Of a stretch of DNA of 64,000 nucleotides, positions 19,169 to 27,659 are shown piece by piece. The position numbers and the translations under genes were made by a program. How positions within the stretch are numbered: the first letter of the stretch is position 1; every line of letters starts with the position of its first letter. Below the pieces are notes generated by a model that saw only the letters and a list, made by a program, of their open reading frames with translations, was not told the origin of the DNA and searched no databases. This DNA comes from Staphylococcus sp. 17KM0847 (GTDB lineage Bacteria > Bacillota > Bacilli > Staphylococcales > Staphylococcaceae): the NCBI RefSeq assembly GCF_013463155.1, contig NZ_CP040781.1, forward strand, positions 124,001 through 188,000, given 5' to 3'.

Positions 19169-21097
19169 ATGAAACGTTACTTGAAAAATGTCACAACTGT
19201 TGAAACTTCAAAAATTGATATGGGTCGAGGAGTTCGTCAAGGTTTATTGATGTTTATCCCTTTACTCTACGGTTTACTCACTCAGGATTTTTCGTCTGCG
19301 TTACTCGTTACAATTGGCACGCTTGCTCATATTTATGTATTTAAAGGGACTTTTACTTCTCGTATACGTGCTGTAACTTTTGCTACGTGTGGTTTGGTTG
19401 TTTCAATGATGTTGGGCACCTTAACAGCAGGCCACACATTGTTGTTTGGTATTCTGTTATTATTTGTAGCGGTTATTCCTTATTATTTATTTAACACTTT
19501 AGCACTTCCAGGTCCTTCATCAACATTTTTTATTATTGCATATAGTCTATCAAGTGTAATGCCTGAAGACCCAAGTGCTTTTCTGTATCGTGGTCTGATG
19601 GTAGGTATTGGTGGTGTATTAGGTATTCTCCTTGTATATATTGAAAGTAAATTAACAGGAGAAAAACCTGAGTATGATGCAGTGAAGAAAGATTTTATGC
19701 ATATTCGTCAATTGATTTATCATTTTAATCAGCAGTCTACGTTTAATGATATGACTAAAGCTGCAGTTAAAGATTTGATGTTATCATCAGATATTTTAAG
19801 TACAACACGATTAACATTGCAAAAAAAGTCTTCTGATTATCAAAGACTCACACTGTTGCATCATGTAGCAGAAGGGATTTATTCAGAGCTATTAGAACTG
19901 AATGCCAAAGGGTGTCGACCTATGCCACCTATCATTGTTGAAATGATCGATCATGTTAATGCATACGTTATTCAAGAGAAAAAGAGCAGCATGCCATGGC
20001 GCAGATCTATCGAAGTTCCACCTGATTTTGAAGGATTAGTTCAGTTAATTTTTAAGATAGATGAGATTTTGAAAATGCCTGATCACCAAGTCAAAAAACA
20101 AGTTCAAGTGAAGTCTCCACTCTATATAAAACGTTTACGATACCATTTAACGCCAGAATCTTTAAGTTTTATTGCGTCGATGAAATATATGATTATTATC
20201 GGTGTTGCTATTTTTATTGCATTGGTTTTTCATTTTGAACGTGCATATTGGATTCCTCTCAGTGCACATACGGTTTTGATTGGTAGTACGACGATTGCAA
20301 GTATAGAACGCGCGGGTGCAAGGTGGTTTGGAACATTTATTGGTATTGGCATTGTAGTCGGTCTATTGAGTATGAATCCTAATATTTGGGTTATCGTTAT
20401 TGTCATGTGTGTAAGTGGAGCACTGACTGAAATGTTAATTGGTGCGAATTATGCACTTGCGATGTTTCCGATTACAGTACAAGTTATTTTATTAGCAGGA
20501 TTGGCGCAGGGGAATTTAACGATGATGATTGCGATTCCACGCTTGTTAGATACAACGATTGGTATTTTAATTGCAGTGATAGGCGTTATGATGATTGGAC
20601 AGCGTTTGGCAAGTAAGCGACTGCCAGAGATAATTGGTAAAGTCGTGCGTATTGAGTCACAAATTTTTCATTCATTGTTTTCTGATCACACATATGAGGA
20701 TCTTAACGCTCGTCAACACAAAATCTTACATTTAAAATTAAATTTGGAAAATATGGAAGCAATGTATCGACATGCTTATGGAGAATGGTCGTCAAATCGA
20801 AAACGTACACAGTACTACTATCCAGCAATGTTCCTTCTACAACAGATGCATTTTAAGTTAGTACAAGGTTTAATGGATGAGAGACACCCTATTTTAAATC
20901 GTATGGAAATGGGACAATATTTGTTAGTATTTGAAAATATCGCTAAACATTTTGAATATGGTATACAATATCATCCTATTGTTCAACTTCCATATTTAGA
21001 AAGTCATATTCAAATACGTTATGTACTGATGCAATTACAAGAAATTGCTTTGTATGATCAAAATAACGAGCGGAACCCTAATTTATTACCGAATTAA
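19169..21097 (+). CDS. FUSC-family integral membrane protein (putative exporter)
   Basis: Predicted 642-residue membrane protein with two similar halves. The first holds about five to six hydrophobic segments (residues 20-160), the second about the same number (residues 360-490), each followed by a soluble helical part. YWIPLSAHTVLIG and ERAGARWFGTFIGIGIVVG in the second half match the FUSC_2/aromatic acid exporter (ArAE, YccS-like) pattern. The family exports aromatic acids or fusaric acid in some bacteria; the substrate here is unknown. Start ATG 19169 has GGAG nine bases upstream; the open frame reaches back into 5S but that part is not coding. It stands alone between the rRNA terminator and the pdxR terminator. 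The promoter must lie in 19104-19168, where TATATT-like sequences occur. Confidence 0.85.
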   Translation: MKRYLKNVTTVETSKIDMGRGVRQGLLMFIPLLYGLLTQDFSSALLVTIGTLAHIYVFKGTFTSRIRAVTFATCGLVVSMMLGTLTAGHTLLFGILLLFVAVIPYYLFNTLALPGPSSTFFIIAYSLSSVMPEDPSAFLYRGLMVGIGGVLGILLVYIESKLTGEKPEYDAVKKDFMHIRQLIYHFNQQSTFNDMTKAAVKDLMLSSDILSTTRLTLQKKSSDYQRLTLLHHVAEGIYSELLELNAKGCRPMPPIIVEMIDHVNAYVIQEKKSSMPWRRSIEVPPDFEGLVQLIFKIDEILKMPDHQVKKQVQVKSPLYIKRLRYHLTPESLSFIASMKYMIIIGVAIFIALVFHFERAYWIPLSAHTVLIGSTTIASIERAGARWFGTFIGIGIVVGLLSMNPNIWVIVIVMCVSGALTEMLIGANYALAMFPITVQVILLAGLAQGNLTMMIAIPRLLDTTIGILIAVIGVMMIGQRLASKRLPEIIGKVVRIESQIFHSLFSDHTYEDLNARQHKILHLKLNLENMEAMYRHAYGEWSSNRKRTQYYYPAMFLLQQMHFKLVQGLMDERHPILNRMEMGQYLLVFENIAKHFEYGIQYHPIVQLPYLESHIQIRYVLMQLQEIALYDQNNERNPNLLPN

Positions 21098-21104
21098 TGA
21101 GAAT

Positions 21105-21156
21105 AAGCAGAAAAGCAATCTTATGAGTGAATCAAGATTGCTTTTCTGCTTTTTTT
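21105..21156. terminator. Bidirectional terminator between the FUSC gene and pdxR
   Basis: Perfect 18-bp stem (21105-21122 with 21134-21151) with T runs on the plus strand. It overlaps the last codons of pdxR on the minus strand and serves the convergent genes. Confidence 0.88.
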
Positions 21157-22550
21157 AGTGCATGAATAAGTTGCTGTGCATGCTTTAATATGTCAGAAGT
21201 TTCAATGCCTCCAAAGCCTAGAACGAATTTGGGTTTTGAAGTTTGGTGTTGAAACAAATAATGAGAGAGCGGTTGAATAGTAATATCATATTTTTTAAAA
21301 CATGCCATACATTCTTGTTCGGTTAAATGATTTTGTATGGTTAAGATAAAATGCATACCTGTAAATGCACCGTCAATACGGCATAGATCTGGATATTGAG
21401 ATAAGTAGTTGACTAAGAGATCGCGTTTCTTTCTATAAATTTTACGCATACGGTTAAGGTGACGTTCAAATTGATGTGTTGCCATAAATTGACTTACTAT
21501 ATATTGAATATGCCGAGGAACTGTTCCACCTTCAATATTTAAAGTTTTTTGATATTTTTCGAGTAGTGGTTTTGGAAGGACGGCATAGGCTACACGAATA
21601 CTTGGTGAGATAGATTTCGAAAAAGTGCTGACATAAATCACGCTATCAGTCTGATCTAAGCTTTGAAGTGCTGGAATTGGCTTACCCTCATAGCGAAACT
21701 CTGAATCGTAGTCATCTTCTATAATATAACGTTCTGTACTTTCACTTGCCCATTTCAATAGTTTAATGCGATGTTGTAAACTCATTGTTACCCCAGTTGG
21801 AAACTGATGACTTGGTGTAATATAAACAATGTTAGCATGATGTTGTAGGACCTGTTGAATATCAATGCCATCTTGGTAAACAGGAATAAAATCATAATCA
21901 ATATGTTTACGTGTTAGAAGATGACGTACTTGTCGGTAGATAGGGTCTTCTAACATAAAAGATGTATGTGAAGGGAGTAAATCTGTAATAATAGATAAAA
22001 GCTGTTCAGTCGATGAAGCGACAATCACTTGTTCTGGTGTGGATTGTACACCACGGCTATGAAAAAGATAGTGACTAATTTGTTCGCGTAATGGGAAGTC
22101 TCCTTGTTGATGTCCCCCTTCAACAAGATCATATTGTAATGTTTCGAATGATTCTTTAGCATATTTACGAAATTGTTCAAAAGGAAAATGCGCCTTATCA
22201 ATGGTTCCAAGATGAAATGCAAACCGAGATGTTTTTTCGGAAGATGTCTTTTCAGTAGAAGTTATTGCCCGTGTGTTACGTTGTGTTACAAGTGGTAGTA
22301 TATCAATATCACTTACGAAATAACCAGAACGGTGTTTACTGTATATGTAGCCTTCATCAATGAGCTGAGCATATGCATTTTCAACAGTAGTTTGACTAAT
22401 TGAGAGATAGTCGCTTAACAAACGTTTAGAAGGTAATTTTTCTCCCTCGTTTAGGCTCCCATCAATAATACTACTACGAATTTTTTCATAAAGTTGCATA
22501 TACATTGGGTACTGTAATGACTTATCAATATGAAACATTAACATCTCCAT
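21132..22550 (-). CDS. pdxR: PdxR, MocR-type regulator of vitamin B6 synthesis
   Basis: 472-residue GntR/MocR transcription factor. Residues about 10-80 form a winged helix-turn-helix (GEKLPSKRLLSDYLSISQTT); residues about 110-470 are an aminotransferase-like domain that binds PLP as effector. The PLP lysine is K312 in STFSKSISPS, preceded by EDDYDSEFRY with the cofactor-contacting Asp/Tyr. It diverges from pdxST with 107 bases between the starts, the usual layout for a PLP-sensing activator of pdxST. Start ATG at 22550 follows GGAG; two further ATG codons three and nine bases downstream are possible. The function is inferred from family and context. Confidence 0.92.
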   Translation of the reverse strand: MEMLMFHIDKSLQYPMYMQLYEKIRSSIIDGSLNEGEKLPSKRLLSDYLSISQTTVENAYAQLIDEGYIYSKHRSGYFVSDIDILPLVTQRNTRAITSTEKTSSEKTSRFAFHLGTIDKAHFPFEQFRKYAKESFETLQYDLVEGGHQQGDFPLREQISHYLFHSRGVQSTPEQVIVASSTEQLLSIITDLLPSHTSFMLEDPIYRQVRHLLTRKHIDYDFIPVYQDGIDIQQVLQHHANIVYITPSHQFPTGVTMSLQHRIKLLKWASESTERYIIEDDYDSEFRYEGKPIPALQSLDQTDSVIYVSTFSKSISPSIRVAYAVLPKPLLEKYQKTLNIEGGTVPRHIQYIVSQFMATHQFERHLNRMRKIYRKKRDLLVNYLSQYPDLCRIDGAFTGMHFILTIQNHLTEQECMACFKKYDITIQPLSHYLFQHQTSKPKFVLGFGGIETSDILKHAQQLIHALKKAEKQS

Positions 22551-22562
22551 TTTATTTACTCC

Positions 22563-22623
22563 AATCTGACCCTTTTATTTTTTATAATTCTGATACTTTA
22601 ACCAGTTCAGATATTAGTATAAG
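22563..22623. promoter_or_regulatory. Divergent pdxR/pdxST control region with candidate PdxR sites
   Basis: A CTGA core recurs as AATCTGAC (22563), TTCTGA (22588) and inverted as TTCAGAT (22606-22612). MocR regulators bind repeated short motifs, so these may be operators. Possible -10 hexamers are TATAAG at 22618 (plus) and TATAAA in the reverse complement near 22580-22587 (minus). Motif assignment is tentative. Confidence 0.4.
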
Positions 22624-22657
22624 CTACATTTAAACGTATTTAAAGGGGGACTTATTT

Positions 22658-23545
22658 ATGGTGAAGCAAGTTGGATCAGAGCGCGTCAAACGTGGTATGG
22701 CGGAGATGCAAAAAGGCGGCGTTATTATGGACGTTGTTAATGCAGAACAAGCAAAGATAGCGGAAGCTGCAGGTGCAGTGGCAGTTATGGCGTTGGAACG
22801 TGTACCGTCAGATATTCGTGCAGCAGGTGGTGTTGCACGTGCATGTAATCCTAGAATTGTAGAAGAAGTCATGAATGCAGTATCTATTCCAGTTATGGCG
22901 AAGTGCCGTATTGGACATATTACAGAGGCGCGTGTACTCGAAGCGATGGGTGTCGATTATATTGATGAATCAGAAGTATTAACACCCGCAGATGAAGTTT
23001 TTCATTTGAAGAAAAGTGATTATACCGTACCATTTGTTTGTGGATGTCGTCATTTAGGTGAAGCAGCACGTCGTATTGGAGAAGGGGCAGCTATGTTGCG
23101 TACGAAAGGTGAACCGGGTACAGGTAATATCGTTGAGGCAGTACGTCATATGCGACAAGTCAATCAAGAAGTCGCACGTATTACAGTAATGAGCGATGAT
23201 GAACTGATGACAGAAGCCAAAAATTTAGGTGCACCGTTTCATATTCTGCAAGATATTAAAAAACATGGACGTTTGCCAGTCGTCAACTTTGCGGCAGGTG
23301 GTGTCGCAACGCCGCAAGATGCAGCATTAATGATGGAATTAGGTGCAGATGGTGTTTTTGTTGGATCGGGTATTTTCAAGTCAGAAGACCCAGAAACATT
23401 TGCAAAAGCGATTGTTCAAGCGACAACACATTACCAAGATTATGAGTTGATTGGGCGATTGGCGAAAGAGCTAGGGACAGCAATGAAAGGCCTAGATATT
23501 AATCAACTGTCATTAGAAGAACGTATGCAAGAGCGTGGTTGGTAA
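22658..23545 (+). CDS. pdxS: Pyridoxal 5'-phosphate synthase lyase subunit PdxS
   Basis: Synthase subunit of the two-protein complex that makes PLP from ribose 5-phosphate, glyceraldehyde 3-phosphate and ammonia. The 295-residue barrel protein is highly conserved: D25 in VIMDVV, the sugar-binding lysine K82 in MAKCRIGH, the second lysine in RTKGEPGTG and the C-terminal [11 protein letters not shown]. Ribosome site AAAGGGGGA. The pdxT start follows after one base, so the two subunits are co-translated, and PdxR is encoded divergently upstream. Confidence 0.98.
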   Translation: MVKQVGSERVKRGMAEMQKGGVIMDVVNAEQAKIAEAAGAVAVMALERVPSDIRAAGGVARACNPRIVEEVMNAVSIPVMAKCRIGHITEARVLEAMGVDYIDESEVLTPADEVFHLKKSDYTVPFVCGCRHLGEAARRIGEGAAMLRTKGEPGTGNIVEAVRHMRQVNQEVARITVMSDDELMTEAKNLGAPFHILQDIKKHGRLPVVNFAAGGVATPQDAALMMELGADGVFVGSGIFKSEDPETFAKAIVQATTHYQDYELIGRLAKELGTAMKGLDINQLSLEERMQERGW

Positions 23546-23546
23546 G

Positions 23547-24110
23547 ATGAAAATTGGTGTGCTCGCTTTACAAGGTGCTGTCCGTGAACATATTCGACAA
23601 ATCGAAGTGTGTAGTTGTGAAGGAATAGAAGTTAAGAGAACGGAACAATTGGATGAGTTAGACGGTCTGGTTATTCCGGGAGGTGAATCCACAACATTAC
23701 GTCGTTTAATGACGTTGTATGGATTTGATGAAGTGCTCAAGCAGTCTTCACTACCGATGTATGGGACGTGTGCAGGTTTAATTGTATTGGCACGTGATAT
23801 AGTGAATGAATCTGGCTATCTAGGTAAGTTAGATATTACAGTGGCACGTAATTCGTTTGGTCGTCAAATTGATAGTTTTGAGGCTGATCTTGAGATTCAA
23901 GGCATTGATGACACGGTAGAAGGTGTTTTTATACGTGCGCCTCACATTCAAGAAGTAGATGATCATGTTGAAGTACTAGGGAGAATTGATGATAAAATTA
24001 TTGCAGTACGCCAAGGTCAGTATTTAGGTGTATCCTTTCATCCTGAACTCACAGATGATACGATGATGATGCGTTATTTTATAGAGAATGTCATTAAACA
24101 AGAAGTATAA
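23547..24110 (+). CDS. pdxT: PLP synthase glutaminase subunit PdxT
   Basis: Class I glutamine amidotransferase that hydrolyses glutamine and passes ammonia to PdxS. The 187-residue protein shows the oxyanion region PGGES (residues 44-48), the nucleophile C75 in YGTCAGL, and the His-Glu pair in SFHPELTDD near the C-terminus. I chose ATG 23547, giving the conserved [15 protein letters not shown] start; an ATG 12 bases earlier overlaps the pdxS end. Confidence 0.97.
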   Translation: MKIGVLALQGAVREHIRQIEVCSCEGIEVKRTEQLDELDGLVIPGGESTTLRRLMTLYGFDEVLKQSSLPMYGTCAGLIVLARDIVNESGYLGKLDITVARNSFGRQIDSFEADLEIQGIDDTVEGVFIRAPHIQEVDDHVEVLGRIDDKIIAVRQGQYLGVSFHPELTDDTMMMRYFIENVIKQEV

Positions 24111-24176
24111 ATACAAAAGTAATAGGGACAGCAGAAAAAGGGTCCCAAATCAGTGCGTAAAAGTTTATAAATAGCA

Positions 24177-24220
24177 AGAGATGACTAAAGTGAAAAGCGT
24201 TTTTCACTTTAGTCATCTCT
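24177..24220. terminator. Perfect 20-bp hairpin after pdxT
   Basis: Arms 24177-24196 and 24201-24220 pair without mismatch around a GCGT loop. No long T run follows at once, so it may act together with the next hairpin or protect RNA ends. Confidence 0.6.
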
Positions 24221-24223
24221 ATC

Positions 24224-24269
24224 AGAGTGGGACGACGAAAGCTAATGGGCTTTCAGTTCCACTCTTTTT
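24224..24269. terminator. Convergent terminator; staphylococcal GAGTGGGAC-type repeat
   Basis: AGAGTGG/CCACTCT outer arms and GAAAGC/GCTTTC inner arms, then TTTTT. The form GAGTGGGAC...CCACTC resembles a hairpin repeat scattered between genes in staphylococcal genomes. It ends pdxT and perhaps nupC. Confidence 0.7.
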
Positions 24270-24275
24270 GACGTT

Positions 24276-25481
24276 TTAAATAAAGAAGCCTGCAATTGTT
24301 GCTGAGATAAATGATACAAGTGTTGCACCAAATAATAGTTTTAATCCAAAGCGTGCTACCATGTCACCTTTTTCATCGTTCAGTGATTTGATAGCACCTG
24401 AAATAATGCCGATAGAGCTAAAGTTAGCGAATGATACTAAGAAGACCGATACGACACCGATTGCACGGTCTGATAATCCATCTATTTTCCCTAATTCTGT
24501 CATAGCAACGAACTCATTAGATAAAAGTTTTGTCGCCATAATAGAGCCTGCATCAACGGCATCACTCCAAGGAATGCCAGTTAAAAATGCTAATGGTGCA
24601 AAAATAAAGCCGATGAGTGTTTGGAAGTTCCAATCCAATGAGCCACCAGAAACAACACTAATGATACCACCTACAAGACCATTTAATAATGAAATTAAGG
24701 CAATATAACCAATTAACATCGCGCCGACAATAACAGCTACTTTAAAACCATCTAAAATGTATTCCCCAAGCATTTCAAAAAATGACTGTTGTTTTTTATC
24801 TGTATCAATAAGTAATTTGTCACTTTCTTCATCTACTGTATAAGGATTAATAATTGAAGCGATGATGAAGCCGCCGAATAAGTTCAAGACAACAGCTGTT
24901 ACAACATACTCAGGTTGAATCATTGTAAAGTAAGCACCTACAATAGATGCAGAAATCGTTGACATTGCCGAAGCTGTCAGAGTATAGAGGCGGTGTTTAG
25001 GAATATGTGGAAGTTGTTTCTTTAATGAAATAAATACTTCTGATTGTCCTAAAATGGCTGAAGCGACTGCGTTATATGATTCTAATCGTCCCATGCCGTT
25101 TACTTTTGAAATTAAAAAGCCAAGTACATTAATAATCAGTGGTAAAATTTTCAAGTATTGTAGGATACCGATTAATGCAGAAATAAATACAATAGGTAAG
25201 AGTACGTTAATGAAGAAAGTAGATCCGCCTTCATTCATTAAGTCACCGAATACAAAGTTAATACCTTCAGCTGCCTGTTTGAGTAAATACCCAAATCCAG
25301 TTGCTACGCCACCAACTAATTGAATACCGATAGTTGTTTTAAGTAAGAAGAAGGCCAAAACAAGTTGGATGAGTAACATAAGTCCAATATATTGCCAGCG
25401 AACATTTTTCTTATCGGAACTCGCAAGTAAAGCAAGTGCTAAAAATACGACAATACCGACAATCCCAATAATAATATGCAT
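24276..25481 (-). CDS. nupC: NupC-family concentrative nucleoside transporter
   Basis: 401-residue membrane protein of the Na+/H+-nucleoside symporter family with about ten hydrophobic segments. Family-specific sequences include the N-terminal IIIGIVGIVVFLALALL, GQSEVFISLKK in the middle, and the C-terminal gate regions GIPWSDAVDAGSIMATKLLSNE and SFANFSSIGIISG. The minus-strand ATG at 25481 follows AGAGGTG; the longer frame adds 23 non-hydrophobic residues without a ribosome site. It is transcribed divergently from ctsR and converges on pdxT. Substrate (pyrimidine or purine nucleosides) cannot be read from sequence. Confidence 0.94.
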   Translation of the reverse strand: MHIIIGIVGIVVFLALALLASSDKKNVRWQYIGLMLLIQLVLAFFLLKTTIGIQLVGGVATGFGYLLKQAAEGINFVFGDLMNEGGSTFFINVLLPIVFISALIGILQYLKILPLIINVLGFLISKVNGMGRLESYNAVASAILGQSEVFISLKKQLPHIPKHRLYTLTASAMSTISASIVGAYFTMIQPEYVVTAVVLNLFGGFIIASIINPYTVDEESDKLLIDTDKKQQSFFEMLGEYILDGFKVAVIVGAMLIGYIALISLLNGLVGGIISVVSGGSLDWNFQTLIGFIFAPLAFLTGIPWSDAVDAGSIMATKLLSNEFVAMTELGKIDGLSDRAIGVVSVFLVSFANFSSIGIISGAIKSLNDEKGDMVARFGLKLLFGATLVSFISATIAGFFI

Positions 25482-25586
25482 GAAGTAAACACCTCTTATT
25501 CTTTTATTAAAAAATTTACTAACACCATCATACAACATAAGTGAAAGCATTAATATAACAAATTAATGAATTCAAAAACATATTGG

Positions 25587-25634
25587 TTGAAAAAGGTCAA
25601 AGTTGGTCATATAATATAGTCAAAGATGGTCAAA
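25587..25634 (+). promoter_or_regulatory. ctsR operon promoter with two CtsR operators
   Basis: TTGAAA (25587), a 17-bp spacer and TATAAT (25610-25615) form a sigma-A promoter. Two tandem heptad operators lie over and after it: 25595-25611 (GGTCAAAGTTGGTCATA) and 25618-25634 (AGTCAAAGATGGTCAAA), both matching the CtsR consensus. Binding would block the promoter, giving autorepression relieved by heat or protein damage. Confidence 0.93.
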
Positions 25635-25646
25635 AGGGGTGATATT

Positions 25647-26108
25647 ATGCACAACATGTCAGACATCATTGAGCAGTACATTAAACAACTATTTGAAGAA
25701 GCACAGGCGGATGTTGTAGAAATCCAACGTGCCAACATTGCCCAACGTTTTGATTGCGTACCATCTCAGCTCAATTATGTCATCAAGACAAGATTTACAA
25801 ATGAACATGGTTATGAAATAGAGAGTAAACGTGGTGGTGGTGGGTATATTCGCATCACTAAAATCGAAACGAAAGATCATGCCAATTATATTAAACGATT
25901 GATGGAATTAATTGGTACATCACTCTCGCAACAACAAGCCTATTACATTATTGATGGTTTGTTGGAGAATGATTTGATCACAGAACGCGAGGCAAAGATG
26001 ATTTCAGCAGTTGTTGATAGAGAAACTTTAAAGATGGATGTTGCATCTAGGGATATTATTCGTGCGAATATACTTAAGAGATTATTACCTGTTATTAATT
26101 ATTATTAA
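25647..26108 (+). CDS. ctsR: CtsR, class III stress gene repressor
   Basis: Dimeric repressor of clp genes. The 153-residue protein has an N-terminal winged helix ([24 protein letters not shown]) with the tetraglycine loop RGGGGYIRI that senses heat, and a C-terminal domain ([22 protein letters not shown]) that is the McsB target. Arginines that McsB can phosphorylate are present in and near the DNA-binding part. ATG 25647 follows AAAAGGGGTGA; the open frame begins seven codons upstream inside the operator, which is unlikely. First gene of the operon. Confidence 0.97.
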   Translation: MHNMSDIIEQYIKQLFEEAQADVVEIQRANIAQRFDCVPSQLNYVIKTRFTNEHGYEIESKRGGGGYIRITKIETKDHANYIKRLMELIGTSLSQQQAYYIIDGLLENDLITEREAKMISAVVDRETLKMDVASRDIIRANILKRLLPVINYY

Positions 26109-26128
26109 AGATGAGAAGGTGATGAACC

Positions 26129-26650
26129 ATGTATCGTCATAAAAAAGAACAATCCACAGTGCGCGCAAACATAAATATATATCAACAAGAACCCATACAC
26201 AATCAGTCAGATGAACAATGGCATGAAGGTGAAGATGTTGAAGGTACATTTGTTATTAAGCAGATCTTACAACATCTTGCAGCAAAACATGGGCTCAACG
26301 TAGACCAAGTTGTTTATCGTGAAGAAAAACGTTGTCCGACATGCCATATGACACTCAAGGATATTGCACATGTCGGAAAGTTTGGTTGTCATGATTGTTA
26401 TGAAACGTTTCGAGATGATGTAGATGATATTGTACGTCGCGTACAGGGAGGGCATATTGAACATTCAGGAAAATATCCCAAATCTTCACATACAAAACGT
26501 GCATTAAAGCGTCAAATTGAAGAAAAACGTGAATATTTAGAGTCACTTGTTGCACAGCAAGCATTTGAAGAAGCGGCAGTTATTCGAGATGAAATTCAAG
26601 CGTTAGAGGCAACACAACAAAGTGAGGTATCTAAAGATAATGACGAATGA
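26129..26650 (+). CDS. mcsA: McsA, activator of arginine kinase McsB (N-terminal zinc site missing)
   Basis: Partner that activates McsB and helps deliver CtsR for ClpCP degradation. The 173-residue protein keeps the central zinc motif CPTC...GCHDC (about residues 69-90) and a C-terminal UVR-type coiled coil ([16 protein letters not shown]). The first 40 residues contain no cysteine, whereas McsA of B. subtilis and S. aureus begins with a CxxC...CxxC zinc finger. Only 20 bases separate it from ctsR, so no hidden upstream exon-like piece can supply the motif in frame. ATG 26129 follows GAGAAGGTGA. The last 11 bases overlap mcsB. Confidence 0.92.
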   Translation: MYRHKKEQSTVRANINIYQQEPIHNQSDEQWHEGEDVEGTFVIKQILQHLAAKHGLNVDQVVYREEKRCPTCHMTLKDIAHVGKFGCHDCYETFRDDVDDIVRRVQGGHIEHSGKYPKSSHTKRALKRQIEEKREYLESLVAQQAFEEAAVIRDEIQALEATQQSEVSKDNDE

Positions 26651-27644
26651 CAATTACAAATCGCTAAATCAAGCGCAGCAAGACACAGAAGTACAGCCGG
26701 TTGTCATGTCTTCGAGAATTCGACTTGCACGCAATCTAGAAAATTATGTACATCCTTTGATGTTTCCGAATGAAGAAGAGGGATATCGTATAATTAATGA
26801 AGTTCAGGATGCTTTGACAGATTTAACGTTGCAACGACTTGATGAGTTAGATCAACAAAGCAAATATAAATTAGTTGCTAAACATTTGATTAGTCCAGAG
26901 CTTACAAAACAGCCCGCCTCTGCAGTGCTACTTAATGATGATGAGTCAGTAAGTGTAATGGTCAACGAAGAGGATCACGTGCGTATTCAAGTAATGGGTG
27001 AAGATTTAGAGCTAAATACACTATATCAGCGTGCATCATATATTGATGATCAGTTGGATGCACAAGTGGATATCAGTTACGATGATACACTTGGTTATTT
27101 GACGACTTGTCCAACGAATATAGGGACGGGCATGCGTGCGAGTGTCATGTTACATTTGCCGGGTTTGTCAATTATGAAACGCATGAATCGCATTGCCCAG
27201 TCGATTAACCGATTTGGTTTCACAATTCGTGGCATTTATGGTGAAGGTTCACAAGTATATGGACATGTTTACCAAGTGTCTAACCAACTCACATTAGGAA
27301 AATCTGAACAAGAAATTATAGATGCATTAACAGAACTCGTACATCAAATTATTAATGAAGAATTGGATGTTCGTCGACGTTTGTTAGAACATAAAGAAAA
27401 TGAAACATTAGATCGTATTTATCGTTCGTTAGGTATTTTGAAATACAGTCGACGTATCTCTGTAGAGGAAGCATCGTATCGTTTGAGTGATATTAAGTTA
27501 GGTGTAGATTTAGGCGTATTAGATATGCCAGACTTTGACTTTAACACTTTAATGATCGCGATACAGTCACCATTTTTAGTTGATGATACAACGCCTCAAC
27601 CAATAGAAGCAAAACGAGCAGATATATTAAGACAACATTTATAA
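26640..27644 (+). CDS. mcsB: McsB protein-arginine kinase
   Basis: 334-residue kinase of the phosphagen (guanidino) kinase fold that phosphorylates arginine in proteins, marking them for ClpCP and inactivating CtsR. Visible family sequences are [17 protein letters not shown] near the N-terminus, [29 protein letters not shown] with the catalytic cysteine, and [11 protein letters not shown] 26640 lies inside the end of mcsA (11-base overlap), with GAGG 12 bases upstream, so translation is likely coupled. An ATG 18 bases earlier would add six residues. Confidence 0.96.
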   Translation: MTNDNYKSLNQAQQDTEVQPVVMSSRIRLARNLENYVHPLMFPNEEEGYRIINEVQDALTDLTLQRLDELDQQSKYKLVAKHLISPELTKQPASAVLLNDDESVSVMVNEEDHVRIQVMGEDLELNTLYQRASYIDDQLDAQVDISYDDTLGYLTTCPTNIGTGMRASVMLHLPGLSIMKRMNRIAQSINRFGFTIRGIYGEGSQVYGHVYQVSNQLTLGKSEQEIIDALTELVHQIINEELDVRRRLLEHKENETLDRIYRSLGILKYSRRISVEEASYRLSDIKLGVDLGVLDMPDFDFNTLMIAIQSPFLVDDTTPQPIEAKRADILRQHL

Positions 27645-27659
27645 ATAGGAGGGCAACAT

